Assembly: GCF_013376105.1 (NCBI RefSeq)
Contig: NZ_JAAMFM010000018.1
Coordinates: 1-64,000 of the forward strand
Length of the DNA: 64,000 nucleotides
Direction of reading: 5' to 3'
From: Arthrobacter wenxiniae
GTDB lineage: Bacteria; Actinomycetota; Actinomycetes; Actinomycetales; Micrococcaceae
The notes beneath the pieces are model-generated. The model ran no database searches, was not told the DNA's origin, and saw nothing but the letters and a program-made list of their open reading frames with translations. Shown piece by piece: positions 44,535 to 57,226 of the stretch. How positions within the stretch are numbered: the stretch's first letter is position 1; every line of letters begins with the position of its first letter. The translations under genes and the position numbers were made by a program.

Positions 44535-46862
44535 TTAGGGAAGTTCCAGTTCGCCGTCGTCGTCACGATGCGGTACGAAGCGGACGAACATGGCCTTGAA
44601 ACCCGGGGTGTTCGATTCCCTGGCCACGTTTTCCTTGTGGACCAGGGCATTGGCCTCGGGAAAGTACGCGGCAGCGCAGCCCCTCGCCGTCGGGTAGGCC
44701 ACCAGCCGGAAACTATCCGCCCTCCGGTCCTGTCCCCGGAACGTGCTGACCACGTCCACGCGGTCGCGATCTTGGAATCCGAGTTCCGCCAGGTCCTCCG
44801 AGTGGACCAGAATTACCCGGCGGCCGTTGGAGATCCCGCGGTACCGGTCGTCCAAGCCGTAGAACGTGGTGTTGTACTGGTCATGGCTGCGCATGGTTTG
44901 CAGGACGAGGTGGCCCTCCGGCGGACTCAGGTATTCCAGCGGGCTGACGGTGAAGCGTCCGCGGCCGATGTCTGTCTTGAAGGACCGCGTATCGCGCGGC
45001 GGGTTGGGCAGCACGAAGCCGTTCTTTGTCCGGACACGGGCATTGAAGTCGTCGAAGCCTGGGAGGACCCGGGAGATGTGGTCCCGGATCACGTCGTAGT
45101 CCTCGGCCATTGACTTCCAATCCACCGGATGCCCTGAGCCGAAGGTTGCTTCGGCCATCCGCGCCACGATGACAGGTTCGGCGAGCAGGTGCTCGGACAC
45201 TGGCTGAAGCCTCCCTTGGGTCGAATGGACCACGGACATGGAATCCTCTACGGACAGGAACTGGGCGCCCCTCGGGTGTTTGTCGTCCTTGTCCGTGCGG
45301 CCCAAGGTGGGGAGGATGAGGGAGGTGCGCCCGTGCACCACGTGGGACCTATTCGGCTTGGTGGACACATGAACCGTCAAGCCGATCCGTTGCATGCCTG
45401 CTTCCAAGGTCTCGGTGTCCGAGCACGCCAGCGAGAAATTGCCGCCCATGGACACGAAGACGTCCACCTCGTTCCGCTCGAAGGCTTCCATGGTCTCCAC
45501 CGCGTCATGGCCGTGGTCCCGCGGGGACCGGATGCCGAATTCCTTCTCGAGGGCTTCGAGCAGCCACTCCTGTGGTTTTTCCCAGATGCCCATGGTTCTG
45601 TCGCCTTGGACATTGGAGTGCCCGCGTACCGGGCAGGCGCCGGCGCCGGGTTTGCCGAAGTTGCCCTGCAGGAGCAGAACGTTGATCATTTCCTTGATGG
45701 TGTCCACCGAGTGCGGCTGTTGGGTGACGCCGAGGGCCCAGCAGAAGATGGTTGCCTTGGACCGCCCCAGCATCCCCGCCACGTCCTCGATCTGCTGCCG
45801 GCTGAGCCCAGTGGCCCGTCCAGTCTCCTCCCAGTCAAGTTCGCGGCGTGCCTCGCGGTACGCTGCGAAGCCGTCGGTCTGCGCCGCGATGAAGGAATGG
45901 TCGACGACGGCGCCAGGGTTTTGCTCCTCGGCCTCCAGCAGCAGGTGGCCGAGGGCCTGGAACAGCGCAAGGTCCCCGCCCACCTTGATCTGCAGGTATT
46001 CGTCGGACAGCGGTGTGCCACCGCCGACCACGCCGGAGAGCGTCTGCGGATCCCTAAAGTTGAAAAGGCCGGCCTCCGGCAGCGGGTTGACGGCCACCAC
46101 CTTGCCTCCCTTGTCCTTGCACTCCTTAAGCGCCGAGAGCATCCGGGGATGGTTGGTGCCGGGGTTCTGCCCGACGACGAAGATCAGTTCCGCATCGTGG
46201 ATATCCTCCAGTGAGACGGTCCCCTTTCCGATGCCGATGGTCGGGTTCAGTGCTGAGCCAGAGGACTCGTGGCACATGTTTGAACAGTCCGGCAAGTTGT
46301 TGGTGCCCAGGGCCCGTGCAAAAAGCTGGTACATGAACGCCGTCTCGTTGGCCGTGCGGCCCGACGTGTAGAAGACGCAACGGTCCGGGCTGCTTGCGCG
46401 GAGGTGTTGGCCGACGAGCTCAAAGGCGTCCGCCCACGAGATCGGCGAATAGTGGGTTTCCCCTTCCCTGACCACCACCGGTTCGCTGAGTCTGCCCTGG
46501 TTGCCCAGCCAGTACTCGGTCTTCCCTGCCAGTTCCGCAATGGAATGCGTGGCCCAGAACTCCGAACCGGCCGTGCGCAGGGTACTATCCTCGGCCACGG
46601 CCTTGGCACCGTTCTCACAGAACTCGGCCGCCTTGCGTTTCTTATCCGATTCCGGCCACGCACAGCCGGGGCAGTCGAACCCGCCGCGCTGGTTCAGGCG
46701 CAGCAGTGACTTGGCCGTCCGCGACACCCCGGCCTGGGCCACAGCCCGCTCCAGGGCAACCATCACCGCCTTGACTCCGGCAGCTTCCTTCTTGGGTTCA
46801 TGGACCACAAGGGCATCCTCGTTGATGTCCGCAACGGGGGCCGGCTGCTTGCCAAACTTCAC
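44535..46862 (-). CDS. FdhF/YdeP-family molybdopterin oxidoreductase (formate dehydrogenase-like)
   Basis: 775 aa from a GTG at 46862 (GAGG just upstream). The open frame extends to 47003 but homologues start near 'PVADINEDAL'. 'FDCPGCAWPESDKKRK' is the N-terminal Cys motif, followed by 'FYTSGRTANETAFMYQLF', 'SNMCHESSGSALNPTIG', 'VGQNPGTNHPRML', 'NFGKPGAGACPVRGHSN' and the MGD-binding C-terminal '[20 protein letters not shown]'. Relatives bind bis-MGD and are annotated as formate dehydrogenases. Here it would oxidise formate released by PurU, or act in the adjoining oxygenase pathway. A wrecked homologue lies at 34002-35430. Confidence 0.88.
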   Translation of the reverse strand: MKFGKQPAPVADINEDALVVHEPKKEAAGVKAVMVALERAVAQAGVSRTAKSLLRLNQRGGFDCPGCAWPESDKKRKAAEFCENGAKAVAEDSTLRTAGSEFWATHSIAELAGKTEYWLGNQGRLSEPVVVREGETHYSPISWADAFELVGQHLRASSPDRCVFYTSGRTANETAFMYQLFARALGTNNLPDCSNMCHESSGSALNPTIGIGKGTVSLEDIHDAELIFVVGQNPGTNHPRMLSALKECKDKGGKVVAVNPLPEAGLFNFRDPQTLSGVVGGGTPLSDEYLQIKVGGDLALFQALGHLLLEAEEQNPGAVVDHSFIAAQTDGFAAYREARRELDWEETGRATGLSRQQIEDVAGMLGRSKATIFCWALGVTQQPHSVDTIKEMINVLLLQGNFGKPGAGACPVRGHSNVQGDRTMGIWEKPQEWLLEALEKEFGIRSPRDHGHDAVETMEAFERNEVDVFVSMGGNFSLACSDTETLEAGMQRIGLTVHVSTKPNRSHVVHGRTSLILPTLGRTDKDDKHPRGAQFLSVEDSMSVVHSTQGRLQPVSEHLLAEPVIVARMAEATFGSGHPVDWKSMAEDYDVIRDHISRVLPGFDDFNARVRTKNGFVLPNPPRDTRSFKTDIGRGRFTVSPLEYLSPPEGHLVLQTMRSHDQYNTTFYGLDDRYRGISNGRRVILVHSEDLAELGFQDRDRVDVVSTFRGQDRRADSFRLVAYPTARGCAAAYFPEANALVHKENVARESNTPGFKAMFVRFVPHRDDDGELELP

Positions 46863-47258
46863 TGGATCCTCATTCTTAGGGGGTAGTTCTTCGTTGACCG
46901 CTTCATGGAAAGCGCGGGCTTCGCCCAACTGCCCGCAAAGATGCAATACACCGCGGCGGGAGGCGGCGGACAACCTCATCGCAAAGGCATACGGAGCTGG
47001 CACGGACGCGAACGCGGAAGGCCGGACGGCATCGAGGCAGCATGCCGACCGGTTCGGCGCTGTTCAGTCCATGAAGCCCGGTGTCTCCGGGCACACCCTC
47101 CGATTCTGTCTGGGGAATACCTCCAGCCTTGTCCCGGGTCTCGGGGTGGGGCGTTGAACATTCGCGCGGAGAGCAGCCGGAAGCGGCGATGACCCCGACC
47201 CGAAAGGGGCATGGAATCATCGCCGCACCGCTTTGCCCTCCAGGCGGGCAGGGACGAT
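46863..47258. other. Gap between the FdhF and Rieske oxygenase genes
   Basis: No supported gene. The FdhF frame runs into it for about 47 codons with 'SAASRRGVLHLCGQLGEARA', which does not resemble the start of the family. No terminator was identified with confidence. Confidence 0.45.
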
Positions 47259-48395
47259 CTAGGAGGCTGGGACGACGTCGCCCACCTGGTCCTTGACCCA
47301 GTCGTGGAAGGCCCCGATGTGATGTTCGCTCGGGACCAGGACGCCTCCGTTGGCGTAGATCTTCGAGCCCATCGACGGCTGGCAGCGTTCGCAGGCGTCA
47401 AAGTCCTGCCGGTTGACGCGGTCAAAGAGCTCCACGGAGGCAGTAAGGTCCTTGCCGCTTTCCACGACGCTGGGCAGGAAGAGCCAGTCGCACTCGACGA
47501 TCGTCCGGTCCGCGGCCAGGGGGAACATGCGGTGGATGATGACATGGTCCGGCACGAGGTTCACGAACACCGTGGGCTTGATGGTGATGGCATAGTAACG
47601 GCGATCCTGGTCAGCGTCGATCCCCGAGATCCGTTCCAGGCCCTCGGAGCCGTCCACGGTGAATCCCTTGATGTCCTCGCCAAACTCCGCACCGTGACCG
47701 ACGAAAAACTGTGCGGCGAGGCCGTCGGCGAACTCCGGGAGGACCTCGGTCAGCTCCGGGTGGATGGTGGCACAGTGGTAGCACTCCATGAAGTTCTCGA
47801 TGATGAGCTTCCAGTTGGCTTTCACGTCATAGCGGATGCGGCGGCCGAGGCTGAGATTGGCCACGTCGTAGCCATCGATGGCATGAACGTCACCCAATCG
47901 TTCCTCGATGGCACCCATGACGTCTTCCTCGAAGGACGGAGGTTCGTCCGCGAGGCAGACCCAGACGTAGCCTAGATATTCGCGGATATGGACCTTGACC
48001 AGCCCGTACTCATCGCGGTTGATATCCGGCATCTTCGTCAGGTTCGGCGCCGCGATGAGCTTGCCCTCAAAGTCGTAGGTCCATGCGTGGTACGGGCACT
48101 GGAAGTTACGGGCGACTTCGCCTTTCTCTTCCATGCACAGCTTCACGCCGCGGTGTCTGCAGATGTTGTAGAAGGCGCGGATTTCACCCTTTCGGGTCCT
48201 CGAAATCAGCACGCTCTCGCGCCCGATCTGGACTGTCTGCCAGGCGCCGGGATTGTCCAGGTCTGCCGAACGGATTGCACAGAACCACATCTGTTCGAAG
48301 ATGCGCTCCTGCTCGGCGCGGAATACGGCCTCGTCCACATACGTGGATCCCGGCAGGGTCGGGATCAGGCTGGGGGTGCTTACCTCAATAGACAA
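47259..48395 (-). CDS. Rieske non-heme iron oxygenase, alpha subunit (N-methyl-amine type?)
   Basis: 378 aa from a TTG at 48395 preceded by AAGGAGG. Upstream GTG and ATG (48416, 48413) place that ribosome site inside the gene, so the TTG is preferred. Rieske ligands 'CRHRGVKLC' and 'CPYHAWTYDFEG', and the mononuclear-iron site 'ENFMECYHCATIHPELTEV' (about 200-220). It is more distant from GbcA and has its own reductase (48477) and ferredoxin (49954). In this betaine locus it may demethylate or hydroxylate choline, betaine, stachydrine or carnitine-like compounds. The substrate is not evident. Confidence 0.88.
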   Translation of the reverse strand: MSIEVSTPSLIPTLPGSTYVDEAVFRAEQERIFEQMWFCAIRSADLDNPGAWQTVQIGRESVLISRTRKGEIRAFYNICRHRGVKLCMEEKGEVARNFQCPYHAWTYDFEGKLIAAPNLTKMPDINRDEYGLVKVHIREYLGYVWVCLADEPPSFEEDVMGAIEERLGDVHAIDGYDVANLSLGRRIRYDVKANWKLIIENFMECYHCATIHPELTEVLPEFADGLAAQFFVGHGAEFGEDIKGFTVDGSEGLERISGIDADQDRRYYAITIKPTVFVNLVPDHVIIHRMFPLAADRTIVECDWLFLPSVVESGKDLTASVELFDRVNRQDFDACERCQPSMGSKIYANGGVLVPSEHHIGAFHDWVKDQVGDVVPAS

Positions 48396-48476
48396 TTGTC
48401 CTCCTTGGAACATCACTGGGAAGTGCGGATAATTTTGTGACTGAAAACTCGGGGGCCGGTTCCCGGCACCGGCGCC

Positions 48477-49685
48477 TTAGGGTGATAGGGCTGCAAGCAG
48501 ACCGGGCTGGACTTCCGGTTGGTGGGCGTGGGCGCTCAGATTGCGCCGCCATCTAGTGAACAGCCGTGGCTGGTTCATCCCAAGAACGGCCACCGCGTCG
48601 TCGCCGCGGTAATACACGGCAAGGAAATTGTGCTGCTCAGGATCACCTGCCACTACCTCCACACGGTCGTGGCCGGCGGAGTGTCCGGCGAACTGGATCT
48701 TTACGCCATGCTGATCCGACCAGAAATAGGGCGGCTTCAGCGGCACCTCCGGAGCCCCGCTGTCCAGAAGGGCTTGAATCGCGGGAACGGACTGCTCAAG
48801 GGCGCCGGTCCAATGCTCGATCCGCCGGTGGCCCCCGTGAACCTCGTCGAACCAGGCAGCGCAGTCGCCGACAGCGACTATCCCCGGAACACCGGTGCGG
48901 CCCCTCGCATCGCATAAAACGCCCGGACCCGGGTCGATGCCAGAGCCGTGCAGCCATTCCGTATTCGGCTCGGCACCAATACCCACCACGACGACGTCCG
49001 TTACCAGTTCGCGCCCGTCCCCCAGCCTGAGTCCGGTGACAGCGCCTTCACTGCTGTGGAACTCTTCGATGACCGCGCCGGAGATTAGCTCCACGCCATG
49101 TGCCATGTGCAGCCTGGCAACGACAGCCCCCATGTCCGGCCCGAGTTGGGTGGTAAATGGGACCGGTGCGCTGTTGATCATGGTTACCTGCATTCCCCGC
49201 GATGCACCGGCTGAGGCCACTTCGGCGCCAATGAATCCGGCGCCAATGACAACCATCCGGGCACCGCCCACCAACTTGGACGCCAATCCCTGGGCGTCGG
49301 TGATTGTCCTGAGGTAAAAGACATTGGCCATTCCGGCCAGGGCCGGCAGTTGGCGGGCGCGGGCGCCTGTGGCTATGACAATACCGTCCGCGGTAATGGA
49401 TCGTCCGTCGTGCAGGAGAACGGTGCGTGCCGCCGCATCAAGGCCAATGGCGCCGCCCCCAAGAATCCATTCCGCCTGCAGGCAATCATCCTCCGCTTCC
49501 AGGAGAAGGTCTTCGGCGGTGATTTTGCCCAGCAGGAAGTCCTTGGACAGCGGCGGCCTGTCGTAGGGTCGGTGAGGCTCATCGCCAATGATGAGCAGCC
49601 GTCCCGTGAATCCTTGAGCCCGGGCCGCCCTGGCTGCGGAGAGCCCTGCCAGCGATGCTCCTACAATCGCAAGCGTCTGCATCAT
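48477..49685 (-). CDS. NAD(P)H:ferredoxin reductase of the three-component oxygenase
   Basis: 402 aa; ATG at 49685 or 49682. Two dinucleotide folds are seen: FAD 'AIVGASLAGLSAARAARAQG' at the N-terminus and NAD 'VVIGAGFIGAEVASAGASRG' (about 145-164). 'GDEPHRPYDRPPLSKDFLLG' and 'IVAVGDCAAWFDEVHG' are typical of oxygenase-linked ferredoxin reductases. It lies 82 bp upstream of the oxygenase gene in the same unit and should reduce the ferredoxin at 49954. Confidence 0.92.
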   Translation of the reverse strand: MMQTLAIVGASLAGLSAARAARAQGFTGRLLIIGDEPHRPYDRPPLSKDFLLGKITAEDLLLEAEDDCLQAEWILGGGAIGLDAAARTVLLHDGRSITADGIVIATGARARQLPALAGMANVFYLRTITDAQGLASKLVGGARMVVIGAGFIGAEVASAGASRGMQVTMINSAPVPFTTQLGPDMGAVVARLHMAHGVELISGAVIEEFHSSEGAVTGLRLGDGRELVTDVVVVGIGAEPNTEWLHGSGIDPGPGVLCDARGRTGVPGIVAVGDCAAWFDEVHGGHRRIEHWTGALEQSVPAIQALLDSGAPEVPLKPPYFWSDQHGVKIQFAGHSAGHDRVEVVAGDPEQHNFLAVYYRGDDAVAVLGMNQPRLFTRWRRNLSAHAHQPEVQPGLLAALSP

Positions 49686-49709
49686 TCACCTACTTCTTAA
49701 GTGCTTCAT

Positions 49710-49746
49710 ACGCATCATCATGCGTCATATGCAACAGAATGACGCA
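49710..49746. promoter_or_regulatory. Overlapping inverted repeats in a divergent promoter
   Basis: ACGCAT-catc-ATGCGT (49710-49725) overlaps TGCGTCAT (49721-49728), which pairs with ATGACGCA (49739-49746). They lie between the reductase and ferredoxin genes, close to the reductase start. A TTGACA at about 49813 could be the -35 element of the ferredoxin promoter. Candidate operators for a regulator encoded elsewhere. Confidence 0.45.
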
Positions 49747-49953
49747 CGTCACGCCCACATGTCAACCATCAATGCGGGAATGAAAAACGGCCCGTAACAG
49801 GAAAAAATATCTTGACAAGCAATGTGATCTAGCGCACTCTGTTGCTTAACGCGAAATTGGTCTCTGCTTGCGGAACACGTGAAGCGCGGCACAAGCGCTC
49901 TCATCACTGAACGAAAAACGAATCCCACCCCGTACACAAAAAAGAGGTGCCCC

Positions 49954-50304
49954 ATGCATAAGGCCTGCCCCCTCAGTGAACTCGCCCCCGGGGAGGCGCT
50001 GCGGCTTGATACGGCGCCACCAATAGCGGTCTTCCACACCGAGGAGGGCGAACTTTTCGCTATTGACGACACGTGCACCCATCAGGACGCATCCCTGGCC
50101 GACGGCTGGGTGGAGGGGTGCGAAGTCGAGTGTCCGTTGCATGCCTCCCGCTTTAATCTGCGTACCGGCACCGTGGATGCACCGCCGGCCAAGCGGCCGG
50201 TCCGCGTACATGAGGTGAGCGTGATCGACGGCGACATCATGGTCATCGAATCGGACGCCGCGCCCAATCTGCCTCCCGGTCTGAGCGTCCAGGGCCTCAC
50301 CTGA
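49954..50304 (+). CDS. Rieske-type ferredoxin
   Basis: 116 aa from the ATG at 49954 with AGAGGTG upstream; the frame is open further left. 2Fe-2S Rieske ligands: 'CTHQDASLADG' and 'CPLHASRFNLRTG'. It has the size and pattern of oxygenase-system ferredoxins. Divergent from the reductase and oxygenase genes and first in the purU2-dmg2-betAB direction, it ties that oxygenase to betaine metabolism. Confidence 0.92.
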   Translation: MHKACPLSELAPGEALRLDTAPPIAVFHTEEGELFAIDDTCTHQDASLADGWVEGCEVECPLHASRFNLRTGTVDAPPAKRPVRVHEVSVIDGDIMVIESDAAPNLPPGLSVQGLT

Positions 50305-50352
50305 TGTCCTCCGGCAGTCGCCCGGTTTCCCATTGAAAATACTTATCGCAAG

Positions 50353-51306
50353 GTGGTGAAGGTGAATCAACCTACCCAGACACGGCTCTCCCCGGCTTTG
50401 GCAGTCAAGAATGAGCTCATCCCCGGGCAGGAATCTCCCGGCGACGCACCCTATGTGCTGACACTGAGCTGTCCGGAACGGCCGGGAATTGTTCACGCCG
50501 TCACAAGCTTCCTCGATGGGGGCGGCTTCGACATCCTGGAACATCAGCAGGTCGACGACCACGTCTCGGGCACCCTGTTCTTGCGCACTGCCTTTCGCCC
50601 CGACGGCCTTCGCGCCCACCGGGACGCGGTGTCCGCCGCTGAACTGAGCTCGGCATTTGCCCCGATCGGTGAGCAGTTCGGCATGACTTTTCAGATTAGC
50701 GACGGAAGCCGGGCCCGGCTGCTCATTATGGTCTCCAAGTTCGGGCATTGCCTCAATGACCTGATCTATCGCTGGCGCTCCGGGAGCCTGAGCGCGGACA
50801 TCGTGGCGGTTGTTTCCAACCATGAGGACCTGCGTCCGATGGCCGAGACTGCGGGCCTGCCGTTCATCCACATTCCAGTAACCCCGCAAACCAAAGCCGC
50901 AGCTGAACACCGGCTGCTGGACGCCGTGACGGATTATCAGGCCGATCTAGTGGTTCTGGCCCGCTACATGCAGGTGCTGTCGGACGATCTGTGCGTCGCC
51001 CTCAAGGGCCGGGCCATCAACATCCACCACTCGTTCCTTCCGGGGTTCAAGGGAGCGAAACCATATCACCAGGCCTATGAGCGCGGCGTGAAACTCGTGG
51101 GGGCCACGGCGCACTACGTCACCGCGGACTTGGACGAAGGACCCATCATCGAGCAGGAAGTGATCCGGGTGGATCATTGCCTCGATCCGGCGTCGATGGT
51201 CGCCGTGGGACGCGACGCGGAGGCCTTGGCCCTCTCCCGGGCGGTGACCTGGCACGTCGAACACCGGGTCCTGCTCAACAAGTCCCGGACAGTGGTTTTC
51301 CGTTAA
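50353..51306 (+). CDS. purU: Formyltetrahydrofolate deformylase (second copy)
   Basis: 317 aa from a GTG at 50353 or 50362 (AAGGTGG just upstream). ACT domain about 35-120 ('VLTLSCPERPGIVHAVTSFL') and deformylase domain with 'VLARYMQVLSDDLCVALKGR', 'INIHHSFLPGFKGAKPYHQA' and 'LDEGPIIEQEVIRVDH'. It closely resembles the copy at 28737 but has a longer N-terminus. It is paired with the second dmg gene. Confidence 0.94.
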   Translation: MVKVNQPTQTRLSPALAVKNELIPGQESPGDAPYVLTLSCPERPGIVHAVTSFLDGGGFDILEHQQVDDHVSGTLFLRTAFRPDGLRAHRDAVSAAELSSAFAPIGEQFGMTFQISDGSRARLLIMVSKFGHCLNDLIYRWRSGSLSADIVAVVSNHEDLRPMAETAGLPFIHIPVTPQTKAAAEHRLLDAVTDYQADLVVLARYMQVLSDDLCVALKGRAINIHHSFLPGFKGAKPYHQAYERGVKLVGATAHYVTADLDEGPIIEQEVIRVDHCLDPASMVAVGRDAEALALSRAVTWHVEHRVLLNKSRTVVFR

Positions 51307-53904
<2,598 letters not shown>

Positions 53905-53961
53905 CACCAGGCAGCGGCCCAGCCCGGCCACCACCGTAAATCGTTTGAGGAGACCTGCACA

Positions 53962-55707
53962 ATGACGGAAAAATACTACGACTATGTAATCGTCGGCGGC
54001 GGCAGCGCCGGCTCGGTACTGGCCAATCGCCTGAGCGCCGACGGCACTCACAGTGTGCTGGTCCTTGAGGCGGGCCGAAGCGACTATCCCTGGGACCTGT
54101 TGATCCAGATGCCCGCAGCACTCACCTTTCCCAGCGGCAGCCGGTTCTACGACTGGCGCTACCAGTCCGATCCCGAGCCGCACATGGGCGGACGGAGGAT
54201 CGCCCACACAAGGGGCAAGGTACTGGGCGGCTCAAGCTCCATCAACGGCATGATCTTCCAACGCGGCAACCCGCTGGACTATGAACGTTGGGGTGCCGAT
54301 CCGGGAATGGAGACGTGGAACTACGCTCACTGCCTGCCCTACTTCAAGAAGATGGAGAACACCCTGGCCGCGGCTCCGGACGATAAATTCCGCGGCCATG
54401 ACGGGCCATTGGTCCTGGAACGCGGCCCCGCTCGGAACCCGCTGTTCCAAGCCTTCTTCCGTGCGGCCGAACAGGCAGGCTTCCTGCGCACCGAGGACGT
54501 CAACGGCTACCGCCAGGAGGGCTTTGGCCCGTTCGACCGTAACGTGCACAAAGGACAGCGGCTGTCCGCCTCACGGGCCTACCTGCGCCCAAACCGTGGC
54601 AGGCCAAACTTGCGCGTGCTCACCCGGGCCTTCGTCACCAAAGTCAACTTCACCGGCACGGCGGCAACGTCCGTGAGCTACCGCAGGAACGGGCGGCGAC
54701 ACACTGCGCACGCCACGGAGATCATCCTGTGCGGCGGCGCCATCAACACCCCGCAATTGCTGCAATTGTCGGGAGTTGGCGACACGGCGCACCTGGGGAA
54801 GCTGGGCATCCGGCCGGTTGTCGACCTGCCCGGCGTGGGTGAAAACCTGCAAGACCACCTGGAGGTCTACATCCAGCATGCCTGCACCCAGCCCGTCTCC
54901 ATGCAGCCGAGCCTCAGTCCCTGGCGCTACCCCTTCATCGGTCTGCAATGGCTTCTGGGACGCACCGGGCCGGCGGCCACCAACCACTTCGAGGGTGGCG
55001 GTTTTGTACGCTCAAACGACAAGGTCTCCTATCCAAACCTGATGTTCCACTTCCTGCCCGTCGCCGTGCGCTATGACGGGCAGAAAGCCGCCGCCAAACA
55101 CGGCTACCAGGTTCACATCGGGCCGATGTACTCGGATTCCAGGGGCAGCGTGAAAATCCTGTCCACGGATCCCAAACGCCACCCGTCGATGAAGTTCAAT
55201 TATCTCTCGACGGATCAGGACCGCAGCGAATGGGTGGAGGCGGTACGGATCTCCCGCGACATCCTGGGCCAGGCTGCCATGGGCGCGTTCGACGGCGGGG
55301 AGCTCTCCCCCGGCGCGGCTGTCCAGACCGACGAGGAGATCCTTCAGTGGGTGGGTCGGGACGCCGAGACGGCGCTGCATCCGTCCTGCACCGCCAAAAT
55401 GGGACCGGCATCGGATCCCCTGGCTGTCGTTGACCCGCTCACAATGAGGGTGCACGGCACGAGCGGGCTGCGTGTGGCCGATGCGTCCGCCATGCCGTAT
55501 GTTACCAACGGCAACATCTACGCCCCGGTCATGATGCTCGCCGAGAAGGCGGCCGACCTCATTCTTGGACAACCCCCGCTCACCGCACAGGGCACCGACT
55601 TCTATCGACACGGTTCCAGCCCGCAGGATCCCGACCCGCTGGCTGGCGGGGCGGCCGGCGGCCGTGAGCAACTGTCACCGCAGACACAGGGCAGGACCCA
55701 ATCGTGA
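53962..55707 (+). CDS. betA: Choline dehydrogenase (GMC oxidoreductase)
   Basis: 581 aa with GAGGAGACC upstream. FAD motif '[19 protein letters not shown]' at the N-terminus, GMC signatures '[18 protein letters not shown]' and '[16 protein letters not shown]', and the catalytic His/Asn pair in 'HPSCTAKMG' and '[11 protein letters not shown]'. It oxidises choline to betaine aldehyde at the membrane. The stop overlaps the betB start (GTGA). A Gly/Ser/Gln-rich C-terminal tail of about 40 residues is extra. Confidence 0.93.
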   Translation: MTEKYYDYVIVGGGSAGSVLANRLSADGTHSVLVLEAGRSDYPWDLLIQMPAALTFPSGSRFYDWRYQSDPEPHMGGRRIAHTRGKVLGGSSSINGMIFQRGNPLDYERWGADPGMETWNYAHCLPYFKKMENTLAAAPDDKFRGHDGPLVLERGPARNPLFQAFFRAAEQAGFLRTEDVNGYRQEGFGPFDRNVHKGQRLSASRAYLRPNRGRPNLRVLTRAFVTKVNFTGTAATSVSYRRNGRRHTAHATEIILCGGAINTPQLLQLSGVGDTAHLGKLGIRPVVDLPGVGENLQDHLEVYIQHACTQPVSMQPSLSPWRYPFIGLQWLLGRTGPAATNHFEGGGFVRSNDKVSYPNLMFHFLPVAVRYDGQKAAAKHGYQVHIGPMYSDSRGSVKILSTDPKRHPSMKFNYLSTDQDRSEWVEAVRISRDILGQAAMGAFDGGELSPGAAVQTDEEILQWVGRDAETALHPSCTAKMGPASDPLAVVDPLTMRVHGTSGLRVADASAMPYVTNGNIYAPVMMLAEKAADLILGQPPLTAQGTDFYRHGSSPQDPDPLAGGAAGGREQLSPQTQGRTQS

Positions 55708-57224
55708 GCCCGCAGGCAGTTGACCTGGGCATCCAGGTGGCACGCGGCATCTACGTCGGCGGAACATGGGTGGCGTCGGACGGGGGCGCTGTCCGAACCA
55801 TTTGTTGTCCAGCGGATGGAACCGAGGTTGCCAGCGTGGCCGAGGGCACTGCAAAGGACACGGAGGCCGCCATCGGCAGCGCCCGGCATGCCTTTGATTC
55901 CGGCCTCTGGGCCGGAATCCCGGAAATCCAACGCGGCCGGATGCTGCTGCGCACCGCCGATCTCCTCCAGAGGGACAAGGCCGCCTATGCCACGGCGGAG
56001 GCCTTGGACACCGGCAAGCGGTATGTCGAGGCGGAATACGACATCGATGACGTCATATCCTGCTTCCGGTACTATGGCGGCCTGGCCGGCACGGAGGCGG
56101 GCCGCGTTATTGACACGGGCAGCCCCGCCGCCGTCAGCCGGATCGTCCATGTGCCCGTCGGGGTCTGCGGGCTGATCACACCATGGAATTACCCGCTGCT
56201 CCAGACCTCCTGGAAGGTTGCCCCGGCACTGCTGGCCGGCAACACCTTTGTCCTCAAGCCCAGCGAGTTGACGCCGTCGACCGCGATCCTGTTAATGGAA
56301 ACGCTGGCCGAGGCAGGGGTTCCCGCCGGCGTGGCGAACCTTGTCACCGGCGCCGGACCTGTTGTTGGTGCCGGGCTGGGTACGGATCCGCGCGTGGACC
56401 TGGTTTCCTTCACCGGCGGGCTGGCAACCGGCAGGGTCCTGATGGCAGCAGCCGCTGCGACAGTGAAGCGGGTGGCGCTTGAACTCGGCGGAAAAAACCC
56501 GAACATTGTTTTTGCCGACGCCGACCTCGAGTCGGCCGTTGACTATGCATTGACGGCCGTCTTCCTGCATTCCGGGCAGGTCTGCTCGGCCGGGTCCCGG
56601 CTCCTGGTGGAAGAGTCGATCCACGACGAATTTGTGGCCGAGGTCGCCGTGCGGGCGCGCCACATCCGCCTTGGCGGTCCGTTTGACGAAGACGCCCAGG
56701 CGGGCCCGCTGATCTCCGCGGCCCACCGGGACAAGGTGCACGCCTATGTCACGGCTGGAGTGGCCGAGGGCGCCCGTCTGCTCTGCGGCGGACACATCCC
56801 AACCGAACCCCGCTTGGCGGGCGGCAGCTATTACCCGCCCACCATCCTTGACGGCTGTGCGACGGGGATGCGCGTGGTGCAGGAGGAGTCCTTTGGACCC
56901 GTGCTCACGGTGGAGACTTTCAGGACGGAAGAAGAGGCTGTGAGGTTGGCCAACGACACGATCTATGGGCTGGCGGGAGCGGTATGGACCCGGGATGGCG
57001 CCCGCGCCCAGCGGGTCGCGCAGGCGCTGCGGCATGGCACCGTATGGATCAACGACTACCATCCCTACGTTCCGCAGGCGGAATGGGGCGGATTCGGCCA
57101 ATCCGGGAATGGTCGCGAGCTCGGTTTGGCAGGGTTGGGGGAATACCGGGAGACGAAGCACATATGGCAAAACATTGACCCCGGACCCAGCCATTGGTTC
57201 GATACTTCGACAGCAGGAGCATAG
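55704..57224 (+). CDS. betB: Betaine aldehyde dehydrogenase
   Basis: 506 aa from a GTG overlapping the betA stop. ALDH motifs: '[20 protein letters not shown]', '[13 protein letters not shown]', '[14 protein letters not shown]' with the catalytic Glu, and the nucleophile in '[13 protein letters not shown]'. It converts betaine aldehyde to glycine betaine with NAD(P). Operon with betA upstream and the importer downstream. Confidence 0.93.
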   Translation: MSPQAVDLGIQVARGIYVGGTWVASDGGAVRTICCPADGTEVASVAEGTAKDTEAAIGSARHAFDSGLWAGIPEIQRGRMLLRTADLLQRDKAAYATAEALDTGKRYVEAEYDIDDVISCFRYYGGLAGTEAGRVIDTGSPAAVSRIVHVPVGVCGLITPWNYPLLQTSWKVAPALLAGNTFVLKPSELTPSTAILLMETLAEAGVPAGVANLVTGAGPVVGAGLGTDPRVDLVSFTGGLATGRVLMAAAAATVKRVALELGGKNPNIVFADADLESAVDYALTAVFLHSGQVCSAGSRLLVEESIHDEFVAEVAVRARHIRLGGPFDEDAQAGPLISAAHRDKVHAYVTAGVAEGARLLCGGHIPTEPRLAGGSYYPPTILDGCATGMRVVQEESFGPVLTVETFRTEEEAVRLANDTIYGLAGAVWTRDGARAQRVAQALRHGTVWINDYHPYVPQAEWGGFGQSGNGRELGLAGLGEYRETKHIWQNIDPGPSHWFDTSTAGA

Positions 57225-57226
57225 CC

